This document shows, piece after piece, positions 8,366 through 17,438 of a stretch of DNA of 64,000 nt. The stretch comes from Methanosarcina mazei S-6 (GTDB lineage: Archaea; Halobacteriota; Methanosarcinia; Methanosarcinales; Methanosarcinaceae): positions 248,001 through 312,000 of the forward strand of contig NZ_CP009512.1 of assembly GCF_000970205.1 (NCBI RefSeq), in the 5' to 3' direction. Each line of letters begins with the position of its first letter. The stretch's first letter is position 1. The notes beneath the pieces are model-generated. The model ran no database searches, had not been told where the DNA came from, and saw only the letters and a list, made by a program, of their open reading frames with translations. The position numbers were made by a program, and so were the translations under genes.

Positions 8366-9523
8366 TTATTTGTTTCTCAGAAATGCCCCGTACCTGAGCA
8401 TGGCTGAAGGCTTCTTCTTCAACATGAACGTAAAAACCTGCATAGCCTGTTCAAAAGCGCTGCCGTGGATAAAGGAGAGGTCTTCGTTTTCAAATATTTC
8501 TGCCATCTCATCGATTTCCCTATCAGTCATCTTCCTGAGAGTCTCAAGCCCTATACGGCCCACGTAGTGCTCTGCCCTGAATTCCTTTTCCCAGGTTTTC
8601 CTGTATTCCGAGAGAACACTTTTTGAGACCTCACCTTTCTTTACGGCATCCGCTGCCACGTCCCCGCATATCTGGCCTGCCCTCATGGCATATCCTATCC
8701 CGGACTGGCCTGCAGCTCCTCCAACCACCATTATTCCATCCCTTATATACTCCCCGGGTATGGTTACGATAGGGTCTCCTCCGGAAAGTTTTCTGACAAC
8801 CTCTATTTCTTCAAGCCCTTTAAGCTTTTTAAAACGCTCGACCCATGCATCCAGGTAAGGGGTCGCGTCCTTTCCGCACCTGCGCACATAAGCACCGATA
8901 GCTGCGTTATTGCCTCCCCTGGGCGCATATGTCGTTTTCCAGCCAGGGGCATGGTTCCCGACATAATACTCAAACATTTCAGGTTTGCCCAGTCCTGAAG
9001 CTCTTATGTCCAGCTCGGTTCCCCAGGCTATATCTTCAGGGTATTTCATTGTTTTCAAACCCAGAAGAGAAGCCATTTTCGAATTGATGCCGTCAGAAAT
9101 TATTACAAGTTTCGACCTGAACCTCCCGGCAGAAGTGCTAACAGCAAATTCCTTTCCTTCTCTCCAGATATCCTTTGCTTCGATTCCTGTCCTGATATCA
9201 ACACCGATTTTAGCGGCTTTCTCTGCATAAAACCGGTCAAACTTTGTCTTGTCAATGGAATAGCCGGGAGTTTCCACTATTACTTCGTGTCCTTCCGGGG
9301 AGATGATTTTCATCCCTTTGAGGTGGTGAACAACATAAGATGCGTCTGCCTTTTCTCCGCACCTGTCAAGCATTCCCTTAAAAAAAGAATTTGCAGGGTG
9401 GGGTGGATTCCCTATCTCTTTTTTCCTTTCGAGCAAAAGCACATCCACACCTTTTTCACAGGCATTTCTGGCGGCCATGAGCCCTGCAGGAGATGCACCG
9501 ATTACAATTATATCTGCGTCCAT
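8366..9523 (-). CDS. geranylgeranyl-reductase-family FAD oxidoreductase
   Basis: A 385-residue flavoprotein. It has an N-terminal Rossmann motif DIIVIGASPAGLMAAR, an acidic end of strand 2 (LLLERKKEIG), the KTKFDRFYAEKAAKIGVD helix, LVIISDGINSKMA, and the second FAD motif DGIMVVGGAAGQSGIGYAMRAGQICGD. Such enzymes saturate isoprenoid chains of archaeal lipids or quinone-like molecules. Where true geranylgeranyl reductases usually have a Cys-containing P-(V/I)-R-C-type loop after EIG, this protein has NPPHPANSFFKG with no cysteine, so it is a divergent paralogue. A GGAAGG ribosome binding site precedes ATG 9523. It lies 28 bp after ubiA. Confidence 0.82.
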   Translation of the reverse strand: MDADIIVIGASPAGLMAARNACEKGVDVLLLERKKEIGNPPHPANSFFKGMLDRCGEKADASYVVHHLKGMKIISPEGHEVIVETPGYSIDKTKFDRFYAEKAAKIGVDIRTGIEAKDIWREGKEFAVSTSAGRFRSKLVIISDGINSKMASLLGLKTMKYPEDIAWGTELDIRASGLGKPEMFEYYVGNHAPGWKTTYAPRGGNNAAIGAYVRRCGKDATPYLDAWVERFKKLKGLEEIEVVRKLSGGDPIVTIPGEYIRDGIMVVGGAAGQSGIGYAMRAGQICGDVAADAVKKGEVSKSVLSEYRKTWEKEFRAEHYVGRIGLETLRKMTDREIDEMAEIFENEDLSFIHGSAFEQAMQVFTFMLKKKPSAMLRYGAFLRNK

Positions 9524-9551
9524 TTTTTTCTATCCTTCCCAACAGGGATTT

Positions 9552-10502
9552 TTACCAGAGTATGGAGGTATAAGACCCAATATATATGCAGAGCACAACA
9601 TCCAGAATCATTGACCCGAACATTACTGCCCTGTAATTTGAGCCGTTAAGGAAAAGTGCGCCGCCTCTCTCAGGCGTCGGGTGTTTTATAAAGTCAATGC
9701 ACTGAGCGAGCATCCAGAGTCCTGAAGCAAGGGCTCCTGCAAAAAATACCGGGCCCAGATGTGCTGACCAGCCTATGATAACCGAGGCAATAACCCCTAC
9801 AATCCACCAGAAGGTCACAAATCTGGCGGTAAAGGGGATCCCGAAGGTTACGGGCATTGTAGGTGCACCCTTTAACCTGTCCCCTTCCACATCCCTGGCA
9901 ACTCCTCCGAGTGTAAAAGCCCAGTCAGTAACGCACATCATTAGACCGAAACAGATTGCTGGGAGGGGCAGAATTACTCCATCACTGCCTTTCAGGATCC
10001 CTGCCGGGTCAAATGCAAGCCATACCCCGATAGGCACGAGACCATAAGATATCCCCACAGGCAGAAAACTTAGAAAGGTGTTTCTTTTTGCAAAGATCGA
10101 GTAAATTGTTATGGTTGCAGCTGCGATAAAGAGAACCACAAGAGATTCAGGGTTCAGGTAAAAAGCAGCAGCTCCCGCAATCAGTAAAAGCAGCCCGGCA
10201 TATAGCATTGCTGAGTTTTTCGAAACCTTTGAGGAAGGAAGGGGCCTGCCTGGAAGATTGATCGTGTCTATATCAATATCACAGCAGTCATTGAAGACAT
10301 ATGAACTGGTTATGGCCGCAAAGCCTCCGACTACGGCAACCAGGAATGGGAGAATTTCGGGGAGCTCTCCGGTTGCCAGGTAAGAAGCGAGAATTGCACT
10401 TGAGGCCGGGAGGGTAAGGTCCATATAGTATAGTTCGGGCCTCAGCAGCCGGAGGTAGGGACTGAGCTCCCCTATTCTTGCTGTAAGGGACAATAGTTTC
10501 AC
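9552..10502 (-). CDS. UbiA-family prenyltransferase
   Basis: A 316-residue, very hydrophobic protein with about eight or nine membrane helices. It has both aspartate-rich Mg-diphosphate motifs: NDCCDIDID at residues 71-79 and DVEGDRLKG at 204-212. UbiA enzymes transfer a prenyl chain to an acceptor within the membrane, for example quinones, haem O, archaeal lipids (DGGGP synthase) and, in Methanosarcina, presumably methanophenazine. It is the first gene of an operon with a GGR-like reductase and a radical SAM enzyme. That context favours a lipid or methanophenazine-type pathway, but the acceptor cannot be read from sequence. Confidence 0.85.
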   Translation of the reverse strand: MKLLSLTARIGELSPYLRLLRPELYYMDLTLPASSAILASYLATGELPEILPFLVAVVGGFAAITSSYVFNDCCDIDIDTINLPGRPLPSSKVSKNSAMLYAGLLLLIAGAAAFYLNPESLVVLFIAAATITIYSIFAKRNTFLSFLPVGISYGLVPIGVWLAFDPAGILKGSDGVILPLPAICFGLMMCVTDWAFTLGGVARDVEGDRLKGAPTMPVTFGIPFTARFVTFWWIVGVIASVIIGWSAHLGPVFFAGALASGLWMLAQCIDFIKHPTPERGGALFLNGSNYRAVMFGSMILDVVLCIYIGSYTSILW

Positions 10503-10786
10503 CTTTGGTTTTTCGGTTTATAAGGAGTTTTCTGTATCCGGAATTTCGTGTTTCGGGATTTTTTCGGTTTAAGAGCTTGTTTACAAATAGTCCTATAAAC
10601 TTTCGCATTTCAAAAAAGTTTCCTTTTTCTTTTTTACCGAAAGATTCTGCCAATGCGGGAGAGTTGAAAGTTAGACAATTGGAAGGGTTATTGAGCAGGG
10701 TTCTAAACCTAACCGATATTCCGCCCTTCAATTCTCAAAAATTTAATAGAAGTCTGTTCTATTCAAGTTGCAGTCTTTAAGCCTGC

Positions 10787-12259
10787 TTATTCTTTTTTCC
10801 AGGCTTCCCTGTATACAAGCTTTGCCTTTTTTCCGATTTCTTCAATTAAAGGATGCTGGAACTCTTTTTCGCAGATAAAGGTAAATTCTGCCCCGGGATT
10901 CAGATCCATCAGTTTAATTGTATTTGACAGGGACGTGCTGAGAGCTTCGTAGTCCGGAAATTTTGGAACCTCGGCATTGAAGGGATACACTTCTTCCATT
11001 TCTGCCGGGAAGGCCCCGAATGGAGCTTTAAATGTCAGAATCCGGTCATAGTCCTTTTCTCCTTTAACCGGAGATGTACGTATGATCGCCGAACCTTCAA
11101 TGCTGAACCTTTCCAGGCGCTTCCCGAAACGCAGAACCTCAGGTCTGGAAGCAGACTCCGGCCCACAGTAGAAATAAGTGCCTTTAGTTGCAGGATCAAA
11201 CTGTTCCAGCCATGCAGAGTGAGTATAGAGCCTCTTCAGACCGTCAAGGAGTTTCGGGTGGGCACGGCAGCGCTGCTCAACAAGCTCAAGCAGTTTTCCG
11301 TCCTTAATAGACTGTTTAATAAGCCGGATTTCCGCAAAAGTCGCATAAAGGTTATGCCGCCCGAGAAGTTCTTCTTTATTTTTAGCTTTTCTTAATTCTT
11401 CGGCAGTATATCTGGAGCAGACAGGACAGGAACAGGGCAGGTAGTTCAGTTTCTCCAGGTGGTATGTCCCGTTTGAGGTAATATAACGACCATCTTTTGC
11501 GTAAAGGGCATAAGCTGCCGAATCAAAAAGGTCGCAGCCAAGGGCAACTGCAAGGGCAAACATCATCGGGTGCCCTGCCCCGAAAAGATGGACAGGTGAG
11601 GTTGGAGAAAGTCCTTTTTTGGATGCTGCAATTACATCAACAAGCTCTGCATAACGGTAGGATTCCATGAGAGGCACAACTGCTCCCAGGGGATAAACTT
11701 CAAAATTCAAATCTTTAAGGTGGGATGCAGCCTTTTCCCTGAGTTCCGGATATGTTGAACCCTGGACAGGACCTGCGAGGAGCTGTTTGCTCTGGATGAA
11801 TTTACGGGCAGCTTCAAGGCGCTCGGCTGTGGTCGCAAGTTCTTCTTCCGCTCTTCTAAAATGGACATCCGGAGGGGTCGGGATATCAAGTGGGACTATA
11901 ATGTCGCTTCCTATTTTTTCCTGGAACCCGAGGATCTCTTCATTTGTAACTTCCACAGACCCGTATACTGAAAGCTGGAAAGAGCCGGAGTCTGTCATAA
12001 TCGGGCCGTCAAAACCCAGTAGCTCGTGTAACCCTTTTTCAAGGGCGACAGTACGCAGTTCTTCTTTCCTGTAAATAATGTAGGAATTGGTGATCAGAAT
12101 CTCTGCCCCGAAACTTCTCATTTCTTTCGGGGAAATAAGCTGGATGTTCGGATTGATAACAGGCATGACTGTAGGGGTCTCAACCACTCCGTGAGGAGTC
12201 CTGAGTTTTCCTATCCTGCCGCCTGCGTCCTTATCGATAATTTCAAATATTGCTGACAT
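10787..12259 (-). CDS. tgtA: archaeosine tRNA-guanine(15) transglycosylase
   Basis: A 490-residue ArcTGT that exchanges guanine-15 of archaeal tRNAs for preQ0, the first committed step to archaeosine. Visible features are MTDSGSFQ (general acid/base Asp90), PLDIPTPPD, QGSTYPELRE, the nucleophile region CDLFDSAAYALYA (Asp246), and the zinc site CSCPVC (Cys276, 278, 281). The region after residue ~340 is the archaeal C1/C2 extension. The PUA domain found in longer ArcTGTs seems absent or encoded elsewhere, as in other Methanosarcina. It is probably monocistronic. Confidence 0.95.
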   Translation of the reverse strand: MSAIFEIIDKDAGGRIGKLRTPHGVVETPTVMPVINPNIQLISPKEMRSFGAEILITNSYIIYRKEELRTVALEKGLHELLGFDGPIMTDSGSFQLSVYGSVEVTNEEILGFQEKIGSDIIVPLDIPTPPDVHFRRAEEELATTAERLEAARKFIQSKQLLAGPVQGSTYPELREKAASHLKDLNFEVYPLGAVVPLMESYRYAELVDVIAASKKGLSPTSPVHLFGAGHPMMFALAVALGCDLFDSAAYALYAKDGRYITSNGTYHLEKLNYLPCSCPVCSRYTAEELRKAKNKEELLGRHNLYATFAEIRLIKQSIKDGKLLELVEQRCRAHPKLLDGLKRLYTHSAWLEQFDPATKGTYFYCGPESASRPEVLRFGKRLERFSIEGSAIIRTSPVKGEKDYDRILTFKAPFGAFPAEMEEVYPFNAEVPKFPDYEALSTSLSNTIKLMDLNPGAEFTFICEKEFQHPLIEEIGKKAKLVYREAWKKE

Positions 12260-12381
12260 GCCGCGGTTATAGATGCCGCTCAGATATATTTATCTTTGGG
12301 GATTGGAAGGAGTTCGGGACAGATAAAAAGCTGCATCTGTCTTTCTTATCCCCTTTTTTCTTCCCCCAATCTATTTCAGCA

Positions 12382-12969
12382 TCAGTCTTCTTTTGCCCTT
12401 GGCATTGCGATTATTTCCCTTACCTGAAGGGAGAAGAAGTCATTGCTGTGAGCCGGCTTCAGCACAAGAGCTACATCTGCACCCCATCTTGTTCCTCCTA
12501 TAGCGATGATTTCAGTATCATCTGATACCGGGATGTGACCTGAATCCGCTGCCATAATGGCAACTTCTATAGCCACTTTGAAACCTTTTCCGAAGAGGGA
12601 GCGAAGGGTATCTGATATTACTTCGATCCTTGAATATCCTCCGAATTTCTTTGTGATGGAACGTTCTATACCGGAAAACATGTGCGACTGGGTAGTAATC
12701 ACTGCTCCAAGCTCTTCGAGTTTCTTTCTGTACTCTTCTTCCACTTCCCATTCGCCTTTCTCTTTCTGACCGTACTGGTGACTAACCCCAATTACCTTTA
12801 TGTTGCTGCCTTTTACCGCCTCTGCCATTTTTAAGGCAGTTTTTCCGCTTGTACTGGCAACTACGATACGTGAGATTCCAAGCTCTGCTGCTCTTTTTGC
12901 TGCAGCCCCAATAACAGCTTCGGTGTTTTCTTCTCCTACTCTGTCCAGATAAAGAACTGGTTTTTCCAT
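12382..12969 (-). CDS. pyruvate-kinase C-terminal-domain-like protein (COG1751 type)
   Basis: A 195-residue stand-alone domain resembling the C-terminal (allosteric) domain of pyruvate kinase. It has ENTEAVIGAAAKRAAELGISRIVVASTSGKTALKMAE, VIGVSHQYG, GAVITTQSHMFSGIER, and a conserved SDDTEIIAIGGTRWGADVALVLKPAH. No catalytic pyruvate kinase barrel is present. Archaeal members are uncharacterised; a nucleotide- or sugar-phosphate-sensing role is a guess. It lies downstream of a T-rich minisatellite and 122 bp before tgtA on the same strand. Confidence 0.8.
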   Translation of the reverse strand: MEKPVLYLDRVGEENTEAVIGAAAKRAAELGISRIVVASTSGKTALKMAEAVKGSNIKVIGVSHQYGQKEKGEWEVEEEYRKKLEELGAVITTQSHMFSGIERSITKKFGGYSRIEVISDTLRSLFGKGFKVAIEVAIMAADSGHIPVSDDTEIIAIGGTRWGADVALVLKPAHSNDFFSLQVREIIAMPRAKED

Positions 12970-13627
12970 AAATTACTCTCTCCTGTAGTCGGTTTTTATT
13001 TTTTATGAGCTTTTTTAATTGATTATTACAATCGCTTTGTGTTTTATTCGGCTTTCGTGCCTATTGAGCTACTTTACTAATTCTGCCTTTACTTATCCCG
13101 CTTTTATTTATCCTTTTTTTATTCATTCAGCTTTTATTTATCTTACTTTTATTTATTATGCTTTTATTTATCCTTCTTTTATTTATTCTGCTTTTACTTG
13201 TTCTGCTTTTACTTGTTCTGCTTCTATCTTTGTTTCAGCTTCACTTATGGATTGCTTTTACAACTATTTTTTTTGCGGATTTCTCTTACTTTTCTTCTTT
13301 CCTGTAAACTTCCTATATTCTTTAAGGCCTTCTTTAAATTCGGTTTATATCTGAAATATATAGCAAACGCCGGATGGGGGAAACATAACAATTAGAATAA
13401 CTGTTTCTGATCAGAATTATTTTTTCTCTGTAGTAAGAAGAAATATATATTAAAAGGATTCTCTTTTAATAAAAAAGAGGGTTATGGCATCCGAAATCCC
13501 GGAATCATCGATATTTTTTTATTGATGCCTGTGCAGAAGGTAGTACAGGTCCGGGCCGGCAAGAAACTTGTTTATTTAGGATTAGATCAGATATACTCAT
13601 AGGGGTTGTATTTCATGAGGTGGTTTT
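12970..13627. other. 658-bp intergenic region with minisatellite
   Basis: The left half is extremely pyrimidine-rich and contains the 15-bp tandem repeat described separately. The right half (13430-13620) has a TATA-like ATATATATTAAAAGG near 13444 and leads to the PAC2 gene. A plus-strand reading frame from TTG 13019 to 13354 (111 codons, repetitive AFIYP-like pentapeptides) is open but has no ribosome binding site; I do not call it a gene. Confidence 0.5.
13081..13230. repeat. 15-bp tandem repeat, 10 units
   Basis: Ten exact-length 15-bp units with consensus TTCTGCTTTTATTTA, from 13081 to 13230. The last three are nearly identical (TTCTGCTTTTACTTG twice, then a variant). Because the unit is a multiple of three, every frame stays constant through the array, and one plus-strand frame reads as a hydrophobic pentapeptide repeat. 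Confidence 0.9.
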
Positions 13628-14377
13628 TTGTCAACTACGACAGACTATGACGACAATGACGTGAAGATTATTACGAAACCTGTACAATCAAAAAATCCTG
13701 TTTTGATTGAAGGTTTTCCCGGAATCGGGCTTGTGGGGAATATTGCAAGTCAGCATATCATCGAAGAGCTGAACATGGAGTACATAGGCTCCATTGATTC
13801 CAGGTATTTCCCCTCAATCGCGGTGCTTTATGAGGGGCTTATAAACATGCCTGTAAGGATCTACGAAAATGTAGAGCACAATCTCATTATAGTTATTTCC
13901 GACATTCCTATCAGCCATTCGGTTTCCTACGATGTAAGTAATGCTCTTGTAGACTGGGCTGAGGCTATCAATGTAAAAGAGATTGCTTCCATTGCAGGGA
14001 TTGCAATTATGGACGGAGGCCATAAGGTCTTCGGAGCAGCTACCACTCCGGAAATGCTGGACAAAATCAGGGATAAGGTCGAGATTTTCCAGATGGGAAC
14101 TATTTCCGGAATTTCGGGCAGCGTAATGGCTGAATGTCTGCTGCGTGGGATTCCTGCAATCAGTCTCCTTGGGGCTACGAGGACCCAGAACCCTGATCCA
14201 AGGGCTGCATCTTCTGTTATTGGAGTCCTCAATGAGCTTTACGGGCTTTCAATCAGCACTGACAGGCTCATAGAACAGGCCGAGCGCATAGAAATCGAAC
14301 TCCAGAGGCTTGCTGAAGACGTTCAGGCTACCGAGCGGAAAGGAGAAGTCAAAAAGGAGTTCCCAATGTACGGGTGA
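13628..14377 (+). CDS. PAC2-family proteasome-assembly-chaperone-like protein
   Basis: A 249-residue PAC2 protein with the hallmark NPVLIEGFPGIGLVGNIASQHIIEELNMEYIG near the N-terminus and later SVSYDVSNALVDWA, SIAGIAIMDGG, GTISGISGSVMAECLLRGIPAISLLGAT. Archaeal PAC2 proteins resemble eukaryotic proteasome assembly chaperones, and some bind proteasomes. The start is TTG at 13628, chosen because a strong GAGGTGG lies at 13617-13623. The gene is followed after 4 bp by the DUF473 gene, so the two are co-transcribed and probably act together. The C-terminal ~50 residues form a helical, charged extension. Confidence 0.88.
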   Translation: MSTTTDYDDNDVKIITKPVQSKNPVLIEGFPGIGLVGNIASQHIIEELNMEYIGSIDSRYFPSIAVLYEGLINMPVRIYENVEHNLIIVISDIPISHSVSYDVSNALVDWAEAINVKEIASIAGIAIMDGGHKVFGAATTPEMLDKIRDKVEIFQMGTISGISGSVMAECLLRGIPAISLLGATRTQNPDPRAASSVIGVLNELYGLSISTDRLIEQAERIEIELQRLAEDVQATERKGEVKKEFPMYG

Positions 14378-14381
14378 TCTC

Positions 14382-14771
14382 ATGGAGTACATTACGTTAA
14401 CAGGAATTGCCGACTCCGTGATCGAGATCCTGAAAAAGCACGATCTCAGGACTCTTGAGATCCGAAATCCGCAGAACTTCTTTGGAGTACTAGGACTCAA
14501 TGCAGGAGACAGTGTTCTCCTGACTTCCACAAGCCTTCAGGATCTAACTGATGGGACCCAGGGGCTTATAGCAAGAGTTGTCCAGAAGCAGATCTCAGTC
14601 CACTCTTTTGTAAGCTCAAGTGAACTCTATATTGAAGAGCGAGAAGCTCTGTCAGCACGCATTCAGCTTGAATGCAGATGTATGGCAAGGGTAAGGAACG
14701 TTATCTCAAACGAAATAGGAAAACCCGTTATAGTAGACGCAAGGGAGATCTCCTGCTACGAAGCCCGTTAA
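14382..14771 (+). CDS. DUF473 family protein
   Basis: From ATG 14382 this is a 129-residue protein: MEYITLTGIADSVIEILKKHD, ending KPVIVDAREISCYEAR. It matches the methanogen DUF473 family of unknown function. An upstream in-frame start at 14310 is rejected because it would overlap the PAC2 gene by 68 bp. ATG 14382 sits 4 bp after the PAC2 stop with GGTGAT just before it. Two cysteines (CRC region near residue 98, and Cys near the end) are visible, but no metal motif is complete. Confidence 0.82.
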   Translation: MEYITLTGIADSVIEILKKHDLRTLEIRNPQNFFGVLGLNAGDSVLLTSTSLQDLTDGTQGLIARVVQKQISVHSFVSSSELYIEEREALSARIQLECRCMARVRNVISNEIGKPVIVDAREISCYEAR

Positions 14772-15137
14772 AGTTTATTTGATTGGTATACTTGCCAGAA
14801 CCCAGTTCCGAATATGTTTTTTGGAGCCATTAACCCTCTTATAATATTCGGCTTTAAAATCCGGATTATTGTGGCTAATTTTTTGAAAAAAACGTATTCT
14901 CTTTAATTTTCATTTAATTTTTAGTAAGTATTCTCAAAAAAGAGGTGTCTCTTAAAAAGGGCATCTATATAATGAAATTTATCTGAAGCCCCAAAATTTT
15001 ATCCTGAATCACTTCAGGAAAGAAATTTATTTGCCTTCCAAGTAAAAAATTTTTTAAAATGTTTTTGAAAGAGGATGCCGAAAAATTAAGCTTTTCCGGC
15101 AACCTTCTGTTAAGTTTTGATTTTATTCTAAGTCTCT
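14772..15137. other. intergenic region between convergent DUF473 gene and thermosome gene
   Basis: AT-rich, with no gene. It holds two hairpins: CCTGAA-TCAC-TTCAGG at 15003-15018, and a longer one at 15076-15101 (TGCCGAAAAA ... CTTTTCCGGCA). The second is a good candidate terminator for the minus-strand thermosome gene. Confidence 0.6.
15076..15101 (-). terminator. hairpin downstream of the thermosome gene
   Basis: Arms TGCCGAAAA and TTTTCCGGCA pair with one G:A-type interruption around a TTAAG-type loop, about 37 bp beyond the thermosome stop codon. Confidence 0.5.
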
Positions 15138-16766
15138 TTACATCATGTCTTCCATGTCGCCGCCTGGCATTCCGCCTGGAGCTGCTCTTCCGCCGCCTGT
15201 GGAAGCGATAACATCATCGATCCTGAGGACCATGATTGCAGCTTCTGTTGCTGCATTAATTGCCTGGGTCTTGATTCTAAGGGGTTCGACCACGTTATTT
15301 TCAAACATATCCTCGATCTTGCCCTTGTAGACGTTAAGTCCAGCCCTCTTGTTTCCTTTCTCATGCTGTGAGCGCATTTCTACAAGCATGTCAATCGGGT
15401 CAAGCCCTGCATTCTCTGCAAGGGTTTGCGGGATAACTTCCAGAGACTCTGCGAATTTTGTTACTGCAAGCTGTTCCCTTCCTTTGAGGGTTGCTGCATA
15501 TTCTTTGAGCCTGAGGGACAGTTCTATTTCTGGGGAGCCGCCACCGACAACAATCTTCTGGTCTTCTAGGGCAACACCAACGACCCTGAGAGCGTCTTCA
15601 AGGGCTCTCTCAAGTCCGTCCACAACATGCTCGGTTCCGCCGCGGAGAAGGATAGAGGTGGTCTTGCTGTCTTTACAGCCCGTAACAAAGGTCATCCTTG
15701 AACCTGTGACGTCCTTTTCTTCCACCATACCTGCATAGCCGAGGTCGGATTCGTCGATTTCGTCCAGGTTGGTGATGATTCTTCCGCCTGTGGCTCTGGA
15801 GAGCTTGTCCATGTCACTCTTCTTTACTCTGCGCATTGCGAAAATGCCTGCTTTTGTCAGGTAGTACTGGGCGAGGTCGTCAATTCCTTTCTGGCAGAAT
15901 ACTACGTTTGCGCCGGTATCAATCACTTTGTCTACAATTTCCCTGAGCATTGCTTCTTCCTGGTCGAGGAAAAGCTGCATCTGGTCGGGAGTGGTGATCT
16001 TTATTTCGGCTTTGGTTTCTGTCTTTTTGAGTTCGATTGGCACGCTTAAAAGAAGGACCTTTGCATCCTTCACAACTTCCGGCATGCCGGTGTGGACGCG
16101 TTCCTTGTCGACAATTACACCTTCGACAATCTCAGAGTCCTTAATGCTTCCGCCTGGCCTCTTTTCTGTTTTAACATCTTCTATGTCGACAGTGATCTTC
16201 CCATTTTCATCTTTCTCAACAATGGACTTGATTGCACGGACTGCAAGATTGGAGAGGTGAGCCTTGTGGGATTCTGCACCCTTTCCAGTGATGGCTGTGC
16301 CTGCGATCTTCTCAAGAGTCTCTGTGTCTTCAGGGGATGCGCTGATTGTAATTGTGTCAAGGATCTTTACAGCCTGGATTGCTGCGAGCCTATAACCGCT
16401 TGCGATAACAGTCGGGTGTACGCCGCTTTCAAGCAGGTCTTCTGCCTTTGTAAGTAACTCTCCTGCAAGTACGGCTGCTGTGGTTGTCCCGTCTCCTACT
16501 TCGGCATCCTGGGTCTTTGCGACTTCCACAATCATCTTTGCACCGGGGTGCTCGATGTCCATTTCTTTCAGGATGGTTGCTCCGTCATTTGTAATGACGA
16601 CGTCTCCCATCGCATCTACAAGCATCTTGTCCATACCCTTTGGCCCAAGAGTCGTTCTTACTGCTTCAGCTACAGCTTTTGCGGCCATGATGTTATTGTG
16701 CTGAGCGTCTGAACCGTGGGTTCTCTTGCTGCCTTCCCTTAATATAAAGATCGGTTGTGCTGCCAA
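15138..16766 (-). CDS. thermosome subunit (group II chaperonin)
   Basis: A 542-residue archaeal chaperonin subunit that folds proteins in an ATP-driven double ring. It has the classical motifs [55 protein letters not shown], and [19 protein letters not shown]. The C-terminal tail is glycine/methionine-rich ([19 protein letters not shown]), the usual flexible end lining the cavity. The start is TTG at 16766, supported by GGAG nine nucleotides upstream and by family alignment ([14 protein letters not shown]). It is one of several thermosome paralogues expected in Methanosarcina; which one cannot be decided here. Confidence 0.97.
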   Translation of the reverse strand: MAAQPIFILREGSKRTHGSDAQHNNIMAAKAVAEAVRTTLGPKGMDKMLVDAMGDVVITNDGATILKEMDIEHPGAKMIVEVAKTQDAEVGDGTTTAAVLAGELLTKAEDLLESGVHPTVIASGYRLAAIQAVKILDTITISASPEDTETLEKIAGTAITGKGAESHKAHLSNLAVRAIKSIVEKDENGKITVDIEDVKTEKRPGGSIKDSEIVEGVIVDKERVHTGMPEVVKDAKVLLLSVPIELKKTETKAEIKITTPDQMQLFLDQEEAMLREIVDKVIDTGANVVFCQKGIDDLAQYYLTKAGIFAMRRVKKSDMDKLSRATGGRIITNLDEIDESDLGYAGMVEEKDVTGSRMTFVTGCKDSKTTSILLRGGTEHVVDGLERALEDALRVVGVALEDQKIVVGGGSPEIELSLRLKEYAATLKGREQLAVTKFAESLEVIPQTLAENAGLDPIDMLVEMRSQHEKGNKRAGLNVYKGKIEDMFENNVVEPLRIKTQAINAATEAAIMVLRIDDVIASTGGGRAAPGGMPGGDMEDMM

Positions 16767-16839
16767 AAATTCAATCTCCTTTTTAATGATATGAAATAGT
16801 GTGAATTTCTATTAGTTGTATTCCTGAGCACTTTTTTTT

Positions 16840-16895
16840 GTGCTTAATTTTCCTATTCTTAATGCAAGCACTTCTATATAAGAATTCCTCTGGAG
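16840..16895 (-). promoter_or_regulatory. thermosome promoter and leader hairpin
   Basis: On the minus strand CTTATATAGAA (about 16886-16876) is a strong archaeal TATA box, preceded by a purine-rich BRE-like stretch. It is followed toward the gene by AGCAC-(A)8-GTGCT near 16830-16850, which could form a small hairpin in the leader. Confidence 0.55.
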
Positions 16896-17438
16896 GAAAG
16901 GTTCCTAATCTGGAAAAAAGGGTCTGCTGGTTCTTTTAATAGGCTCGAATTTCTCCTCCCGAGTTCTGCTTCCCCAGTTCTTCCTCGGGAAAGAAAATCA
17001 TGGATTTTTCCTGTGAGCGGATTTTGCTTAAAGGGAAAACTTCCAGATTATTTCTAATAGTGGGCTGAACTCAAAAAGACTGATAAGTATTGATTATTGC
17101 AGCTCAATATAGAGGACATTTTTAATTTAAAAAAGGAAGTAGAAAGACCTGCAGATACAATCGATTGAAAAAATACTTTATAAGGTGTAAAAAAACCAGT
17201 TTTTATCTGAAAAAGGGTTAATCGATAGAATTCTGGTTTTTTCCCTTCTATTTACGGATTTTATCTTTCGTTTTTCTGTTTTTCCTGATGTAACTCAGCG
17301 ACGTTTTATCAATTCATAACTATAAAAATAATTTAAGTCGATAATGACCTTAATTAATAATAACCTAAGTCGATAATGATCTTAATTAATAATAACCTAT
17401 GTTAATAACGGTCTAAGTTAATTATTAAAGTTAATAGT
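16896..17438. other. gene-free stretch upstream of the thermosome
   Basis: About 540 bp of AT-rich DNA without a credible gene. It contains the 32-bp direct repeat at 17334-17397 and a degenerate third copy up to about 17430, just before the NapH-like gene's stop codon. Confidence 0.5.
17334..17397. repeat. 32-bp direct repeat, two copies plus a decayed third
   Basis: The unit starts TAAGTCGATAATGA and continues with CTTAATTAATAATAACC. It occurs at 17334-17365 and 17366-17397 with one C/T difference. A third, decayed copy follows (TATGTTAATAACGGTC...). The array abuts the 3' end of the polyferredoxin gene. Confidence 0.85.

Noticed and set aside
13019-13354. 111-codon frame with pentapeptide repeats
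   Set aside because: TTG start without ribosome binding site; low-complexity array explains the open frame. Kept as a finding, not as a gene.
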